From the NCBI GenBank assembly GCA_004294135.1, contig RDZY01000013.1, positions 23,082 through 87,081 on the forward strand: a stretch of DNA of 64,000 nucleotides. The letters run 5' to 3'. How positions within the stretch are numbered: position 1 is the stretch's first letter; every line of letters begins with the position of its first letter. Positions 63,067 to 64,000 of the stretch are shown piece after piece. The notes under the pieces are model-generated. The model was not told where the DNA came from. It made no database searches and worked only from the letters and a program-made list of their open reading frames with translations. The translations under genes were made by a program, and so were the position numbers. This DNA is from Sphingobacteriia bacterium. Lineage in GTDB: Bacteria > Bacteroidota > Bacteroidia > Chitinophagales > Chitinophagaceae.

Positions 63067-63525
63067 TTATTTCCGTTTGAACTTTAATTCATAAAGGTTA
63101 ATCCACTGTTGAACGGATATTTTTTTAACCAAGCAACCAATTAATTCAAAGGGGATGCTGGCATTTTTTTTAAAACGAATACAGCTTTTACCTATATCTA
63201 GTTTAGTAGTAAATTGTTTGGCATATTCGGAAGTAAACCAAGAGTATAAGCTTTCATCTGCATAGATACCCATATGGTAAACGGCAATAAAATTTTTCTG
63301 AGCAGCGATGGCAAGAAAGGGCAGCGGCAGTTTGGGATTACAGTGATAGCCGGCAGGGTAAAGCTCATGGGGAACAATATAGCCGATCATACCATAGCTT
63401 AATTCTTCCCGAAAACCATCAGGAAGATTATTTAAAATAGCAGCACGCAATTGTTCCATCACTGCCCGCTCATCAACATTTAAATCTTCTAAATAAGCTG
63501 TTACTGAATTGGCAATTCTTTTCAT
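63067..63525 (-). CDS. DUF1801 protein
   Basis: A 152-residue soluble protein of the DUF1801 (YdhG/YjbR-like) group: MKRIANSVTAYLEDLNVDER, then LRAAILNNLPDGFREELSYG, LPFLAIAAQKNFIAVYHMGI and LDIGKSCIRFKKNASIPFEL near the end. The fold resembles a small alpha/beta domain related to CyaY-like proteins. Its function is unknown. It is monocistronic and converges on queA across the shared terminator. Confidence 0.82.
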   Translation of the reverse strand: MKRIANSVTAYLEDLNVDERAVMEQLRAAILNNLPDGFREELSYGMIGYIVPHELYPAGYHCNPKLPLPFLAIAAQKNFIAVYHMGIYADESLYSWFTSEYAKQFTTKLDIGKSCIRFKKNASIPFELIGCLVKKISVQQWINLYELKFKRK

Positions 63526-63672
63526 GCATTGGTAATTTATTGGGTGGTATAAATTTGAGGAGTAATTTAAGAAAAATATTCTTCATAACCGCTTTTAAAC
63601 AAGCTCAGTTTAGTTGTGTAAGAGCTGGGGTATAAAAGCAGGTAAAGTTATTACTAAGCTGTAATACAAAAG

Positions 63673-63695
63673 GGTGCTAGGGGGTGCTAGCACCC
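63673..63695. repeat. Fourteen-bp palindrome with a flanking direct copy
   Basis: GGGTGCTAGCACCC at 63682-63695 is a perfect palindrome. The same GGGTGCTAG half occurs again directly before it at 63673-63681. This suits a dimeric DNA-binding protein or a recombinase site; neither is shown. Confidence 0.6.
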
Positions 63696-63766
63696 GAGTT
63701 AACGCATTGAAAACCAATCTGGTAACGCATAAAAAAGACCATTTTAAGGGCTTGAACCTTGATTTG

Positions 63767-63847
63767 TTCGGGACTTGTTCGAGTCAGCCTCGGGCTTTTC
63801 CTTTGCCAGCGCGGGTTGTAGCAGCCCAACCCCGAAGGAGTCCCGAA
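63767..63847. repeat. REP-like nested inverted repeat
   Basis: TTCGGGACT (63767-63775) pairs with AGTCCCGAA (63839-63847). Inside lies a second stem, GGGTTG (63813-63818) with CAACCC (63827-63832), and partial pairing of CCTCGGG with CCCGAAGG. The TTCGGGACTTGTTCG wording resembles dispersed extragenic repeats that I recall from Bacteroidota genomes. Copy number elsewhere cannot be checked here. Confidence 0.65.
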
Positions 63848-63904
63848 GCTGGTACGGCAGAACCCCTTATTTATTTAACGTTATAAACAGGTGCTAAAGC
63901 TAGG

Positions 63905-63945
63905 GTATCCTCATGGTAAGCTCATAGTATCCTCAATATATCCTC
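63905..63945. repeat. Three TATCCTCA repeats
   Basis: TATCCTCA occurs at 63905-63912, 63927-63934 and 63938-63945 (starts 22 and 11 bases apart), with a related CTCATAG between the first two. The regular 11-base step suggests repeat units of about that length. The role is unknown. Confidence 0.55.
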
Positions 63946-64000
63946 AATAGTAGTTCAATGAAAGTTGCATAAAACATTTAGCCCTTCAAAAAAACGACTC

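Larger units (their letters stand above)
63526..64000. other. Non-coding, repeat-rich tail of the window
   Basis: No gene is supported here. A 70-codon plus-strand frame at 63674-63886 crosses a large hairpin and shows no protein-like pattern. The stretch holds a 14-bp palindrome, a long nested hairpin and a cluster of short TATCCTCA repeats, each listed separately, and it is locally richer in G+C than the flanks. Confidence 0.5.

Noticed and set aside
63674..63886. 70-codon open frame in the right-hand tail
   Set aside because: It crosses the REP-like hairpin, and its Arg/Pro/Ala-rich translation shows no domain, signal or conserved start.

Overview
The window reads as chromosomal DNA of a Bacteroidota bacterium, most likely a member of the Chitinophagaceae or a close relative. 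The evidence is indirect but consistent. Promoters fit the Bacteroidota TTTG-N19-TAnnTTTG pattern exactly in several places, and starts mostly lack strong Shine-Dalgarno sequences. Lineage-typical small families are present (DUF2027-Smr, DUF4294, DUF4295, GYF_2). The DNA is A+T rich. There is no rRNA operon, CRISPR array, prophage or recognisable insertion sequence.

Layout. 0-1.3 kb: the 5' part of a secreted NHL-repeat protein, then RNase P RNA (rnpB). 1.8-11.3 kb, minus strand: DUF2027-Smr protein, amino-acid permease, rhodanese-thioredoxin fusion, LysM/double-psi-barrel protein, NOL1/NOP2/Sun rRNA methyltransferase, the wreck of a pntA-pntB transhydrogenase locus, a beta-propeller protein, a GYF_2 mini-protein and an S41 protease. 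11.4-14.5 kb, plus strand: GlcNAc-kinase-like protein, MurQ, an unknown protein and a dienelactone hydrolase. 14.5-24.9 kb: orphan ABC ATPase, class V aminotransferase, MBL hydrolase, polyprenyl synthase, the rpmB-rpmG-DUF4295 ribosomal operon with ftsY behind it, AnmK and a UbiD decarboxylase. 25-32.7 kb: pdxJ-purE, a zinc alcohol dehydrogenase, a DinB-like protein, clpS, tRNA-Val(TAC), aat, a DUF4294 protein and ccmF/ccmE. 32.9-37.5 kb: a tight five-gene operon (agmatinase, membrane protein, radical SAM protein, EamA transporter, TSUP transporter). 37.6-43.5 kb: a pectin/rhamnose-type glycan locus (GH28, Gfo/Idh, GH78). 43.9-50.5 kb: a dead methyltransferase, then nucleotide-sugar genes (rfbD, UDP-xylose synthase, ugd, DegT aminotransferase), waaA and an unknown protein. 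50.6-52.7 kb: tdk-ccmB and AMP nucleosidase. 52.9-57.5 kb: a restriction-modification island. 57.5-63.5 kb: glutamate dehydrogenase, ccmC/ccmD, a double ABC ATPase, queA and a DUF1801 protein. 63.5-64 kb: a structured, repeat-rich non-coding tail.

Shared biology. Three genes form a peptidoglycan sugar-recycling route: AnmK makes MurNAc-6-P, MurQ converts it to GlcNAc-6-P, and the BadF-family kinase can feed free GlcNAc into the same pool. ClpS and Aat are the adaptor and the tagging enzyme of the bacterial N-degron pathway and sit on either side of one tRNA gene. Cytochrome c maturation is spread over three places: ccmF/E, ccmB and ccmC/D. Its CcmE carries a cysteine (CxxxY) in place of the usual haem-binding histidine.

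The best candidate for an unusual system is the island at 52.9-57.0 kb. A small XRE regulator overlaps by one base a 1239-residue chain that joins an HsdR-type nuclease domain, an N6-adenine methyltransferase and two HsdS-type target-recognition domains, with no helicase motor visible. Upstream is an inverted-repeat operator placed over the likely promoter. The radical SAM operon at 32.9-37.5 kb is the best candidate for undescribed metabolism. All functions are inferred from sequence motifs read by eye; no database search was run.
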